Assembly (NCBI GenBank): GCA_945957365.1
Contig: CAMFKI010000001.1
Span: forward strand, 62,001-126,000
Length of the DNA: 64,000 nt
Source: an uncultured Alphaproteobacteria bacterium
GTDB taxonomy: Bacteria > Pseudomonadota > Alphaproteobacteria > Rhizobiales > Aestuariivirgaceae
Direction of reading: 5' to 3'
In this document: positions 54,273 to 62,152 of the stretch, one piece after another
How the letters are laid out: each line of letters begins with the position of its first letter
How positions within the stretch are numbered: the stretch's first letter is position 1
The notes under the pieces: model-generated
Database searches by the model: none
What the model saw: the letters and a program-made list of their open reading frames with translations, nothing else
Told to the model about the DNA's origin: nothing
Made by a program: the position numbers and the translations under genes

Positions 54273-55520
54273 TCAGCCGGCGTCGTCGTGGAGGAATTCC
54301 CGGCCAACCTTCACCCGGCGCATGCCATCATAGCGGATTATGTCGGCCGTCGCGTAAGTTTCCGTTAACGTCGCGGGCAGGAAGCTTCCGGTTCCCACCA
54401 TGTTGAGGGGAGCCCGTGCCGCGCCCATGATCTGGCACTTCTGCGGGTCGAAGCCGGAAGACCCGACAATCGTGGCCTGGGCATAGCCCGCCTGGTCGAG
54501 GGCGCGGCGCACATGGATGATCGCCGCCGCCGAAACACCCTTGCCGAACAGGATGCGGCGCACCTTGTCGACCAGGATGTTGTTGGGATCGAGCTGGAAC
54601 GCCCTGCCCCCCAGCACCTGCTCCACGATGTTGTATTCGCCGTGAACGCCCAGCCACTGGCCCACCGTATCGACCGACTTCTCGTAATCCAGCCCCTCGG
54701 CGAAGCGTCCGCCATGGGTGTCGAGGCGCACCCCGAAGCTCCGGCCCTGCCGGTCGAGCCTCGCCTCGTCATAGAACCAGCGCGCGCAGCGGATCGAATC
54801 CGTGACCTCCTGGCCGGTATAGTCGACGAGGGCCGTCAGGTTCTTCACTTCGGGCAGGCTCCGGGCGAAAAGCTTCATCGCCTTCAGCACGTCGCCGTCG
54901 GTATAGCCCACCAGCGCATGCGGCATGGTTCCCATGCCGCTGCTCGCCCCGAAGAAGGGTGCGGTGAGGTCCTGGGACGAGCCGACGAAACCCTTGACCG
55001 CCGGATCGGCCTTGCGGGCCGCGGCCGACCCCACGGCGGCGCCATAGGCAGCGAGGATGTTCATCTCGGCGCCCGAACCGTGGCGGGCATGCATGTCCAT
55101 GAATGCCGCCGACGGAATGGCCCGGCACATCTCATAGGCATTGTTGGCGGAGACGCAGGGAAAGCCGATCTTCTGCAGCATCAGCGTCTCGATCTCCGAG
55201 AGCTTCTGCATCGAGCCGGTGATCTCCAGCATCTTCGACTCGGAAGGGACGATGTCGCCCTCCGCATAGAAGCGCCTGATCTCGACGTCGGGCACGAAGT
55301 GGCGGATCAGCCGGATCGCGGGTTCGAGCGCCGCCACCACGCGCCGACGCATGAACACTGCGAAGGTGACCTTCGAATCGCCATTGGCGCCGACGATGCG
55401 GCTGGTGTTGGTGAAATACTTGTCGGTCTGCGCCGCAACGGGGCCGGCGCAGAGAGCAAGCGCAATGAGGCGATCGAGGATCGCCTCGGCGCCGGGAATG
55501 AGAGAAGCACGCTGATCCAT
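54273..55520 (-). CDS. Nicotinate phosphoribosyltransferase-like protein
   Basis: This 415-residue type II phosphoribosyltransferase has the family pattern: TDKYFTNTSRIV, FAVFMRRRVV, an active-site MHARHGSG region, and LDTHGGRF. It probably makes nicotinate mononucleotide in NAD salvage. It lies downstream of the HpaI aldolase and DUF1476 genes on the same strand, with a 33-base gap, so it may be part of that operon. Confidence 0.82.
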   Translation of the reverse strand: MDQRASLIPGAEAILDRLIALALCAGPVAAQTDKYFTNTSRIVGANGDSKVTFAVFMRRRVVAALEPAIRLIRHFVPDVEIRRFYAEGDIVPSESKMLEITGSMQKLSEIETLMLQKIGFPCVSANNAYEMCRAIPSAAFMDMHARHGSGAEMNILAAYGAAVGSAAARKADPAVKGFVGSSQDLTAPFFGASSGMGTMPHALVGYTDGDVLKAMKLFARSLPEVKNLTALVDYTGQEVTDSIRCARWFYDEARLDRQGRSFGVRLDTHGGRFAEGLDYEKSVDTVGQWLGVHGEYNIVEQVLGGRAFQLDPNNILVDKVRRILFGKGVSAAAIIHVRRALDQAGYAQATIVGSSGFDPQKCQIMGAARAPLNMVGTGSFLPATLTETYATADIIRYDGMRRVKVGREFLHDDAG

Positions 55521-55553
55521 GGTGGCGCACCTTGGCGCGGAACGCCGCAGGCG

Positions 55554-56327
55554 TCAAACGCCGAGCGTGCGGTTGAGCTCGGCTGCGCCCCACTGCATCA
55601 GGTCGACATCGACAGCCGCCGCGATGAAGGTGTAGCCCAGGCCGAGATAGGTGGTGATCACGTCGGCGCTGCCGCCGAAGGCGCCGGCCACGATGCCGTT
55701 GGCCTTCGCGGCCGCTGCCACCCTGGTCATGGCGGCGAGCGTCTCGCGGCCCGTCTTGTCGATCCCCGCCCCGCGGGACAGCGTGATCGACAGGTCCGAG
55801 GGTCCGACGAACAGCCCGTCGAGTCCAGGCGTCGCCGCGATCGCCTCGACGTTCTCGAGCGCTTCCACGGTCTCGATCATGGCGAAGACCATGGTCAGCC
55901 GGTTGGCCGCGCGCAGGTAGTCGCCGGAGGCAAGGCCCGACGCCTGCAATGCGGTGTAGCCGCCCCAGCTCCTGGCGCCCATCGGCGGATATTTGGCGGC
56001 GCGCACCAGCGCCTCGGCCTGGGTCCGGCTGTTGACCATCGGTGCGATGACGCAGCTCGCACCGGCGTCGAAGCACTGCCCAGGCGTCGCCGCGTCGTTC
56101 CACAGCGACCGGACCAGTGCCGGACGTCCCGCTGCATTGATGGCGGCGATCATGCCCACCGCATCGCTGAAGCCGATCATCCCGTGCTGCATGTCGAGGC
56201 AGACCCCGTCGAAGGGCAGGCGCGCCACCTGGGCGGCCAGCGCCGCCGAGGGAATGCTCATCCACGAGAACAGAAAGGGTGCTCCGGAGGCGAGACGCGT
56301 CCGCAGGTCGAAATGATCGGCCGCCAT
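55554..56327 (-). CDS. HpcH/HpaI aldolase/citrate lyase family protein
   Basis: This 257-residue class II aldolase has FDGVCLDMQHGMIGF, PMVNSRTQAEALV and FAMIETVEALEN with GLFVGPSDLS, the family's metal and pyruvate-binding segments. It cleaves 4-hydroxy-2-keto acids to pyruvate and an aldehyde. Exact substrate unknown. Its ATG overlaps the stop of DUF1476 by one base. Confidence 0.87.
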   Translation of the reverse strand: MAADHFDLRTRLASGAPFLFSWMSIPSAALAAQVARLPFDGVCLDMQHGMIGFSDAVGMIAAINAAGRPALVRSLWNDAATPGQCFDAGASCVIAPMVNSRTQAEALVRAAKYPPMGARSWGGYTALQASGLASGDYLRAANRLTMVFAMIETVEALENVEAIAATPGLDGLFVGPSDLSITLSRGAGIDKTGRETLAAMTRVAAAAKANGIVAGAFGGSADVITTYLGLGYTFIAAAVDVDLMQWGAAELNRTLGV

Positions 56328-56650
56328 CAGCCCGCAGCCTGGATCTGTTCGACGGCGGTGATCATCAGCTGATCCATGGTGCGCTGGATCTGGTGGTCGG
56401 ACTGTTGCACCGACTTTGCATCGAAATCCGCACGGATCCGGGAAAACACCTCGGACTCACCGCACTTGTCCACGTCGGCAAGCACCAGCGCCTTGGCGTA
56501 AGCCTCTGCATCGGCGCCGGAAATGCCCAATTTTTCGGCCGCCCACAGGCCCAGCAGCTTGTTGCGCCGCGCGATGGCCTTGAACTGCAACTCCTCGTCC
56601 AGGGCGAACTTCTTCTCGAAGGTGTCTTCGCGGTCGTCGAAGGTCGTCAT
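56327..56650 (-). CDS. DUF1476 protein, F1Fo-ATPase zeta-type inhibitor
   Basis: This 107-residue protein has the DUF1476 pattern (FDDREDTFEKKFALDEELQFKAIARRNKLLGLWAAEKLG). The family includes the zeta subunit that inhibits ATP hydrolysis by F1Fo-ATPase in alphaproteobacteria such as Paracoccus. It is often encoded near purine genes, as here divergent from purC. The ATG at 56650 starts the conserved MTTFDDRE sequence. Confidence 0.9.
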   Translation of the reverse strand: MTTFDDREDTFEKKFALDEELQFKAIARRNKLLGLWAAEKLGISGADAEAYAKALVLADVDKCGESEVFSRIRADFDAKSVQQSDHQIQRTMDQLMITAVEQIQAAG

Positions 56651-56864
56651 GGCGGCTCCATTTCAGATCAAGGCCTTGAATTAGACATCCAGTCCCGCCA
56701 AATCAACCCGGCAGGCGGTGGGCGTTGTGCAGCGCAGCACGATGCGATATGGACCCCCAGAGGATTGGGGAAATTGCGACCCGAATCCGTAACAAAACTG
56801 GCGAAGATGTGCTTCCGGGTCTAAGCACGGAAGGTAGATCAGGGATTTGACGAGGATATTTCAA

Positions 56865-57644
56865 ATGAACAGCAGGCGCACCCGGATTTACGAGGGCAAG
56901 GCCAAGATCCTCTACGAAGGCCCGGAGCCCGGCACCATCATTGTGCACTTCAAGGATGACGCAACCGCCTTCAACGCCCAGAAAAAGGCGGTGATCGAGG
57001 GCAAGGGCGTGCTGAACCAGCGCATTTCCGAATTCATCTTCACGCGCCTGAACGAGCTCGGCATCCCCACGCACTTCCTGCGCTCGCTCAACATGCGCGA
57101 GCAGCTCGTCCGCGAGGTCGAGATCGTGCCGCTCGAGGTGGTGGTCCGCAACGTCGCCGCGGGGTCCCTGGCCAAGCGTCTCGGCATCGAGGAAGGCCAG
57201 CCGCTCCCCCGCTCCATCATCGAGTTCTACTACAAGAACGACCAGCTCGGCGACCCGATGGTCTCCGAGGAGCACATCACCGCGTTCAACTGGGCCAGCC
57301 CCCAGGAGATCGACGACATGATGCACATGGCGATCCGCATCAACGACTTCATGTCGGGCCTCTTCCTCGGCATCGGCATCAAGCTCGTCGACTTCAAGGT
57401 CGAGTTCGGCAGGCTCTACGAGAACGACATGATGCGGATCGTGCTGGCTGACGAGATCAGCCCCGATTCCTGCCGCCTGTGGGACATCAAGACCCAGGAC
57501 AAGCTCGACAAGGACCGTTTCCGCCGCGACATGGGCGGCCTCGTCGAGGCCTATCAGGAGGTGGCCCGGCGCCTCGGCATCATCGCCGAGGGCGAGAAGC
57601 CCGAGCGCTCCAAGCCCAAGCTCGTCAAGACGGATCTGAACTGA
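56865..57644 (+). CDS. purC: SAICAR synthase
   Basis: This 259-residue enzyme joins aspartate to CAIR in purine synthesis. It has [11 protein letters not shown] (about residue 8), the SAICAR synthase signatures [18 protein letters not shown] and [10 protein letters not shown], and [22 protein letters not shown] lies ahead of the ATG at 56865. It overlaps purS by one base (TGATG). Confidence 0.95.
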   Translation: MNSRRTRIYEGKAKILYEGPEPGTIIVHFKDDATAFNAQKKAVIEGKGVLNQRISEFIFTRLNELGIPTHFLRSLNMREQLVREVEIVPLEVVVRNVAAGSLAKRLGIEEGQPLPRSIIEFYYKNDQLGDPMVSEEHITAFNWASPQEIDDMMHMAIRINDFMSGLFLGIGIKLVDFKVEFGRLYENDMMRIVLADEISPDSCRLWDIKTQDKLDKDRFRRDMGGLVEAYQEVARRLGIIAEGEKPERSKPKLVKTDLN

Positions 57645-57883
57645 TGAAGGCGAAGATCAAGGTCACGCTCAAGAACGGCGTGCTGGACCCCCAGGGCAAG
57701 GCCATCGAGGGCGCTCTCGGCCACTTGGGCTTCGGCGGCGTGGGCGAAGTCCGCCAGGGCAAGTATTTCGAGGTCGAGCTGGCCGAAACCGACAAGGCCA
57801 AGGCCAAGGAACAGGTGAAAGCGATGTGCGAAAAGCTCATCGCCAACACCGTCATCGAGAACTACGACATCGAGCTCGCCTGA
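57644..57883 (+). CDS. purS: Phosphoribosylformylglycinamidine synthase subunit PurS
   Basis: This 79-residue protein is the small PurS subunit ([22 protein letters not shown]) that bridges PurQ and PurL in the FGAM synthase complex. Its start overlaps the purC stop, and purQ follows 1 base after its stop. Confidence 0.95.
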   Translation: MKAKIKVTLKNGVLDPQGKAIEGALGHLGFGGVGEVRQGKYFEVELAETDKAKAKEQVKAMCEKLIANTVIENYDIELA

Positions 57884-57884
57884 C

Positions 57885-58547
57885 ATGAAATCCGCCGTCG
57901 TCGTCTTCCCCGGCATCAACCGCGAGCGCGACATGATGCTGGCGCTCGAGACCGTGACCGGCTCGAAGCCCATCTCCGTCTGGCATACCGAGACCGAGCT
58001 TCCCAAGGTCGACCTCGTGGTGGTGCCGGGCGGCTTCTCCTACGGCGACTATTTGCGTTGCGGCGCCATTGCAGCGCGTTCACCCATCATGCAAGACATT
58101 CGCGCCAAGGCCTTGAAAGGCCTCAAGGTTCTGGGTGTCTGCAACGGCTTCCAGATCATCACCGAGGCGGGCCTGCTGCCGGGCGTGCTGGTGCGCAACA
58201 GAGACCTGCGCTTCGTCTGCCGCCAGGTGAAGCTGAAGGTCGAGAACAACCAGACCTTCTTCACCAACCGGATGCAGAAGGGTGCCATCGTCTCCTGCCC
58301 CGTCGCCCATGGCGAGGGCAACTACATCTGCGACCCCGAGACGCTGAAGCGGCTCGAGGCCGAGAACCGCGTGGTCTTCCGCTATGCCGAGGGCACCAAC
58401 CCCAATGGCGCGCTGAACGACATCGCCGGCATCATGAACGATGCGGGCACCGTGATCGGAATGATGCCCCACCCCGAGAACATGATCGAGCCGCTGCACG
58501 GCCGCACCGACTGCCGGCCGCTGTTCGAAAGCCTGCTCGCCGCCTAG
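57885..58547 (+). CDS. purQ: Phosphoribosylformylglycinamidine synthase subunit PurQ
   Basis: This 220-residue class I glutaminase has the nucleophile cysteine in GVCNGFQI (about residue 87) and the His/Glu pair in MMPHPENM. It supplies ammonia to PurL. It follows purS by 1 base. The purL gene is not directly downstream: opposite-strand genes and an FMN reductase intervene. Confidence 0.95.
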   Translation: MKSAVVVFPGINRERDMMLALETVTGSKPISVWHTETELPKVDLVVVPGGFSYGDYLRCGAIAARSPIMQDIRAKALKGLKVLGVCNGFQIITEAGLLPGVLVRNRDLRFVCRQVKLKVENNQTFFTNRMQKGAIVSCPVAHGEGNYICDPETLKRLEAENRVVFRYAEGTNPNGALNDIAGIMNDAGTVIGMMPHPENMIEPLHGRTDCRPLFESLLAA

Positions 58548-58569
58548 GCATTCCCTGCCCTCTCCTCGG

Positions 58570-59457
58570 TCACGCCGGCGCTTTCTCGTCGCCCTTGGCA
58601 ATCTTGTGATGCCACGGTAGGTCTCTCCAGAAGCCGCCGAAGAATCCGAGGTCGGCGGGGTTGGAGCGCATCTGCCGTGCCAGCCGCGTGAGGTAAGCGA
58701 TGTGAAAGCGCTCCCGCCAGCCGGCGTCCTCGCCGCTGCCGGTCGCCGGCAATTCTTGGAGGATCAGCCTGAGCCGGCCTGGCTCCGTCCAGCTCGCCGA
58801 TGACCAGAACACCGGCGCCTGTGAAATCCGGGCGATTTCGGAAATCCCGTGATAGACGCGCAGCGGGTGGCCCAGAAACGAGACGACGGTGCAGGCCTCG
58901 CCTTCCTGTCCGGTTGGCGCTGCAAACAGTACGCCGCCCTGGCGCAGGTGCTTCACCGCCTGCACCAGGCTGGTCTTGCGCTCGCCGGGCGTCGTCACGA
59001 AAATATAGTCCTCGGCACGGCGCGTCGGGCTCTTGGTCCTGGCAATGCCCTTGCTGGCGAACCCGGCGCGCCGGACCGCGAAGGACGGCACGTAGCCGGG
59101 CCCGAGGTGGGAATCGAGCAGGATCGCACCACGCCCCCTGGCCAGGGCCGCTGTCAGCGGCGCGAAGCTGATGTCGTCGTCGACCAGCGCCAGCACGTCC
59201 TGCATCTGGCCGGAGAACATCTTTCCGCGCACCATGATGGCCGCATGCAGTCCCCACCAGGCGTTCTTGTACCAGGTGGGAAGGAAGTCCTCCTTCACGC
59301 CCAGCGCGCCGCGAGCAAAGGGCGCCAGCGCCGGGACGGCCGGCCATATGGGCTCGGACTCCCAGATTGCCCGCAGCGCCGATTTCATCTCGCCACGCTG
59401 CCGGATCAGGCCCTCGATCCGCGCCGTCTGCCGGTCGAAATCCGTGTCGTCAGCCAT
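58570..59457 (-). CDS. LpxL-like acyltransferase
   Basis: This 295-residue protein resembles the LpxL/HtrB acyltransferase family, with a DSHLGPGYV segment where the family has its H-x4-D/E active site, and FLGHPLRVYHGI further on. It would transfer an acyl group to a lipid, sugar or peptide. It lacks the usual N-terminal membrane helix of LpxL and is probably peripheral. Its start overlaps the end of the adenylation gene by 8 bases; the partner ACP and ligase suggest acyl groups are delivered from ACP. Confidence 0.75.
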   Translation of the reverse strand: MADDTDFDRQTARIEGLIRQRGEMKSALRAIWESEPIWPAVPALAPFARGALGVKEDFLPTWYKNAWWGLHAAIMVRGKMFSGQMQDVLALVDDDISFAPLTAALARGRGAILLDSHLGPGYVPSFAVRRAGFASKGIARTKSPTRRAEDYIFVTTPGERKTSLVQAVKHLRQGGVLFAAPTGQEGEACTVVSFLGHPLRVYHGISEIARISQAPVFWSSASWTEPGRLRLILQELPATGSGEDAGWRERFHIAYLTRLARQMRSNPADLGFFGGFWRDLPWHHKIAKGDEKAPA

Positions 59458-60937
59458 GGTCCAGAAGGTGGTTGATCTGGGCCATCGTCACCTTTCCCCC
59501 TTCGTTGCGCGGGATCTTCGCGAAAATGTCGACCCGTGCGGGAACCTTGTAGGCCAAGAGGTTCTTCGCGCACAGCTCCATCACGGCCCGCTCGGAGATA
59601 TTCGGGTCCTGCGACTCGATCACCGCACGAAGTGCTGGAACGCCGCCCCGGTCGAAAGGCAGGATCCGCACATAGCCGACGCTGAAGGTACTGCCGATCA
59701 GGGTTTCGAGTTCCGCCGGAGCCACCTTGTACCCGGCGATGTTGATGACGTCGTCACGGCCCCTCAGGAACAGCTCGCCCTGCGCATCGAGGAAGCCCAC
59801 GTCGCCCGGCATCACGAAGCCATCGTGGTTCGCCAGCGGCTCCACCACGTCCGAGCCGTAGCCTTCGCAGCATGCGGCACTGCGGATCCCCACCTTGCCC
59901 GTCTGCAGCGGCGCCAATTGCGTGCCGTCCTGGTCGAAGATCGCGATCTCGACACCGGGATAGGGCTGGCCGACGCGCCCCGGCGCGTAAACCCCATCCC
60001 GCACGATCGACACGCTCAGCGTTTCGGTGGAGCCATACTGGATCTTGAGGCTCACCCCGAAGCGTTCCTTGAAGCGGCGATAATCCTCTTCCGCCAGCAC
60101 GGCTCCGCCGCACAGCGCAACCTCGACGGCGGCGAAGGCCGTCTCCTGCGCGGGCTTGAGGTGACATCTCCCCAGGGCATTGATCATCTGCGGCGTGGTG
60201 AGGAGCAGCGTCGGTGCGAAGCTGCAGGCGCAGTCGAGCACCGTGGCCGGAAGAAAGCGGCTGACCGGCATCACCGTGCCACCGGCGAACAGCGTCGCCC
60301 ACAGGCCCTGCGCCCCATAGGCATGGTAGAACGGGCACAGGCCGAGATAGCGCGTGTCGGCGTCCAGTCCCAGCGTCACCAGGTTCGAATAGCACGCCGC
60401 CATCTGCGCATCCTGGCGCAGCATGTGCTTGGGCCTGCTGGTCGAGCCCGAGCTGAACTGGACGAACAGCGGAAGGCCGCCCCGGCCGGGCTGCCACGGC
60501 ACGGGACCCGTCCGCCGCTGGATCACGCAGGCGCCATGCTCCGCAACGTTTTGCCATCCGCCCGCAGGCTCTTCACGATGCGCGATCCTGAAGGAGCAGC
60601 GCGCATCCGCGAGCAGGCCCTCACGTTCGGCCCCGGGCAGCCGCGGGTCCATCGGCACCGCCGTCGCGCCAACCTGCACGATGGCGAAAATCCAGTTCAC
60701 GTAATCGGCGGAGTTCGGAAGCGCCAGCGCCACCCGGTCCCCGGCGTGGACCCCCGCTGCCGCTGCCGCCTCCTGGGCGCGCAGCGACAGGGCGTAGAGG
60801 CCGGCATAGTCCAGGACTGCCCCCTCGGGCGTGACGATGGCAGGGCGTTCCCCGGCCTGGCTGGCCCAGTGCTTCAGGATTCCGCGTGGTGCGGGACCCT
60901 CGCCCTGCTTCGGGTTACGCGTTGCTGCGCTTGTCAT
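59450..60937 (-). CDS. AMP-dependent acyl-activating (adenylation) enzyme
   Basis: This 495-residue ANL-superfamily protein has the P-loop FSSGSTSRPKHM, the A5-type motif IQYGSTE, GDVGFLDAQGE, the hinge RDDVINIAGYKVAPAE, and the C-terminal catalytic lysine in EGGKVTM. It activates a carboxylic acid as acyl-AMP, then probably transfers it to the adjacent carrier protein. Substrate is not deducible. The ATG at 60937 lies inside the 3' end of the carrier gene, so the two are coupled. Confidence 0.87.
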   Translation of the reverse strand: MTSAATRNPKQGEGPAPRGILKHWASQAGERPAIVTPEGAVLDYAGLYALSLRAQEAAAAAGVHAGDRVALALPNSADYVNWIFAIVQVGATAVPMDPRLPGAEREGLLADARCSFRIAHREEPAGGWQNVAEHGACVIQRRTGPVPWQPGRGGLPLFVQFSSGSTSRPKHMLRQDAQMAACYSNLVTLGLDADTRYLGLCPFYHAYGAQGLWATLFAGGTVMPVSRFLPATVLDCACSFAPTLLLTTPQMINALGRCHLKPAQETAFAAVEVALCGGAVLAEEDYRRFKERFGVSLKIQYGSTETLSVSIVRDGVYAPGRVGQPYPGVEIAIFDQDGTQLAPLQTGKVGIRSAACCEGYGSDVVEPLANHDGFVMPGDVGFLDAQGELFLRGRDDVINIAGYKVAPAELETLIGSTFSVGYVRILPFDRGGVPALRAVIESQDPNISERAVMELCAKNLLAYKVPARVDIFAKIPRNEGGKVTMAQINHLLDHG

Positions 60938-61172
60938 CGATGAACCGCGCAAGACTGTCGATGTTGAAAAACACGTCCTCGAGATTCTGGGAATCGATTT
61001 CAACTGAGAAACGGTTCTCCAGCCGCAGGACGAGTTCCACCATGGCGATGGAATCGATGCCCGCCGACAGCAGCAGGGGCTTGCCTGCGGCAATGTCGGA
61101 ATAGCTTTCGGGTTGGGGCAGAATGACCCTGATTTCCTCCAGGCATCCGTCCCTCACGCTTGTTGCAGTCAA
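60915..61172 (-). CDS. Acyl carrier protein
   Basis: This ~85-residue carrier protein has the phosphopantetheine attachment site GIDSIAMVEL (the serine after Asp) near the middle and typical helices ELVLRLENRFSVEI. It starts at a TTG (61172) with GGGGAG 8 bases ahead; a GTG at 61157 is an alternative. It overlaps the adenylation gene by 23 bases. It is a dedicated carrier distinct from fatty-acid AcpP. Confidence 0.8.
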   Translation of the reverse strand: MTATSVRDGCLEEIRVILPQPESYSDIAAGKPLLLSAGIDSIAMVELVLRLENRFSVEIDSQNLEDVFFNIDSLARFIDDKRSNA

Positions 61173-61381
61173 ATCAGCAGCTCCCCACGCCAGACCCCGG
61201 TCCAGCTTATCGCGCCCGTCCAACCGTTCCAATCCGCAAGGAGGTTGCGGTCTCAGCGGGAAGTTGCGCTCCTGCAATCTGCAGCACCGTTGCCAAAGTG
61301 GTCGCATCGGCATCTTACCAAGTGACTTGCGGATGGTTTCGGGTTATCTGTAATCCAATCAGTTACAGACAGGAGAAGCTC

Positions 61382-61933
61382 ATGGCCTACAACGTCGCCG
61401 TCCTCATCGGCAGCCTCCGCAAGGAGTCCCTCACCCGCCAGCTCGTCACGGCGCTGAAAGGGATCGCGCCGGCCGGGCTGAAGCTCAACGTCGTCGAGAT
61501 CGGCGACTTGCCGCTGTTCAACGCCGACCACGAGGCCGCCCCGCCCGCCGCCGTCACCGCCTTCAAGCAGGCCATCGAGGCTTCCGACGCCGTGCTCTTC
61601 GCCACGCCGGAATACAACCGCTCAGTCCCCGGCGTGCTCAAGAACGCCATCGACTGGGGTTCCAGGCCCTATGGCAAGTCGTCGTGGAACGGCAAGCCGG
61701 CTGCTGTGATCTCGATCTCGCAGGGCGTTCTCTCGGGCTTCGGCGCCAACCACCACCTGCGCCAGTCGCTGGTGTTCCTGAACATGCCCACCCTGCAGCA
61801 GCCGGAAGCCTATATCGCCCAGGTCCAGACCCTGCTCGACGGCAAGGGCGGCTTCGTGAAGCCCGAGACGGCGAGCTTCCTCACGAGCTTCCTTGCGGCG
61901 TTCGAAAACTGGATCGGCAAGGTGAAGGGCTAA
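61382..61933 (+). CDS. NAD(P)H-dependent FMN reductase (ChrR/YieF-like)
   Basis: This 183-residue flavodoxin-like protein has the FMN-binding LIGSLRKESLTRQL and the conserved TPEYNRSVPGVLKNAIDW loop. Such enzymes reduce quinones, chromate or azo compounds by two electrons. AGGAGA lies ahead of the ATG at 61382. It sits alone between the acyl-carrier cassette (divergent) and purL. Confidence 0.9.
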   Translation: MAYNVAVLIGSLRKESLTRQLVTALKGIAPAGLKLNVVEIGDLPLFNADHEAAPPAAVTAFKQAIEASDAVLFATPEYNRSVPGVLKNAIDWGSRPYGKSSWNGKPAAVISISQGVLSGFGANHHLRQSLVFLNMPTLQQPEAYIAQVQTLLDGKGGFVKPETASFLTSFLAAFENWIGKVKG

Positions 61934-61934
61934 T

Positions 61935-62093
61935 CGTCTTCTCCCGCTCCTTCTGCGGGAGAAGAAGGGACCCGTTGCGCAGCAACGGGGAGATGAGGGG
62001 ATGTCGGCACGCTCGAAAGCCTCATTCCGCGTCCCCTCACCTTCCCCAACTTCGTTGGGTCCCCTTCCTCTCCCGCCTTGCGGGAGAGGACGT
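61935..62093. repeat. Palindromic intergenic repeat, family C
   Basis: TCTTCTCCCGC...GCGGGAGAAG, GTTGCGCAGCAAC and CTCTCCCGCC..GGCGGGAGAG-type arms make several adjacent hairpins across 61935-62093, related to the element at 31627. The stretch lies between the FMN reductase gene and purL and holds no gene. Confidence 0.75.
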
Positions 62094-62152
62094 CAGGAAC
62101 CCGCCTGAAACGCATTTGAGATTCGCCCCCCGAGGCGCTAAAGCCCGTCCCC

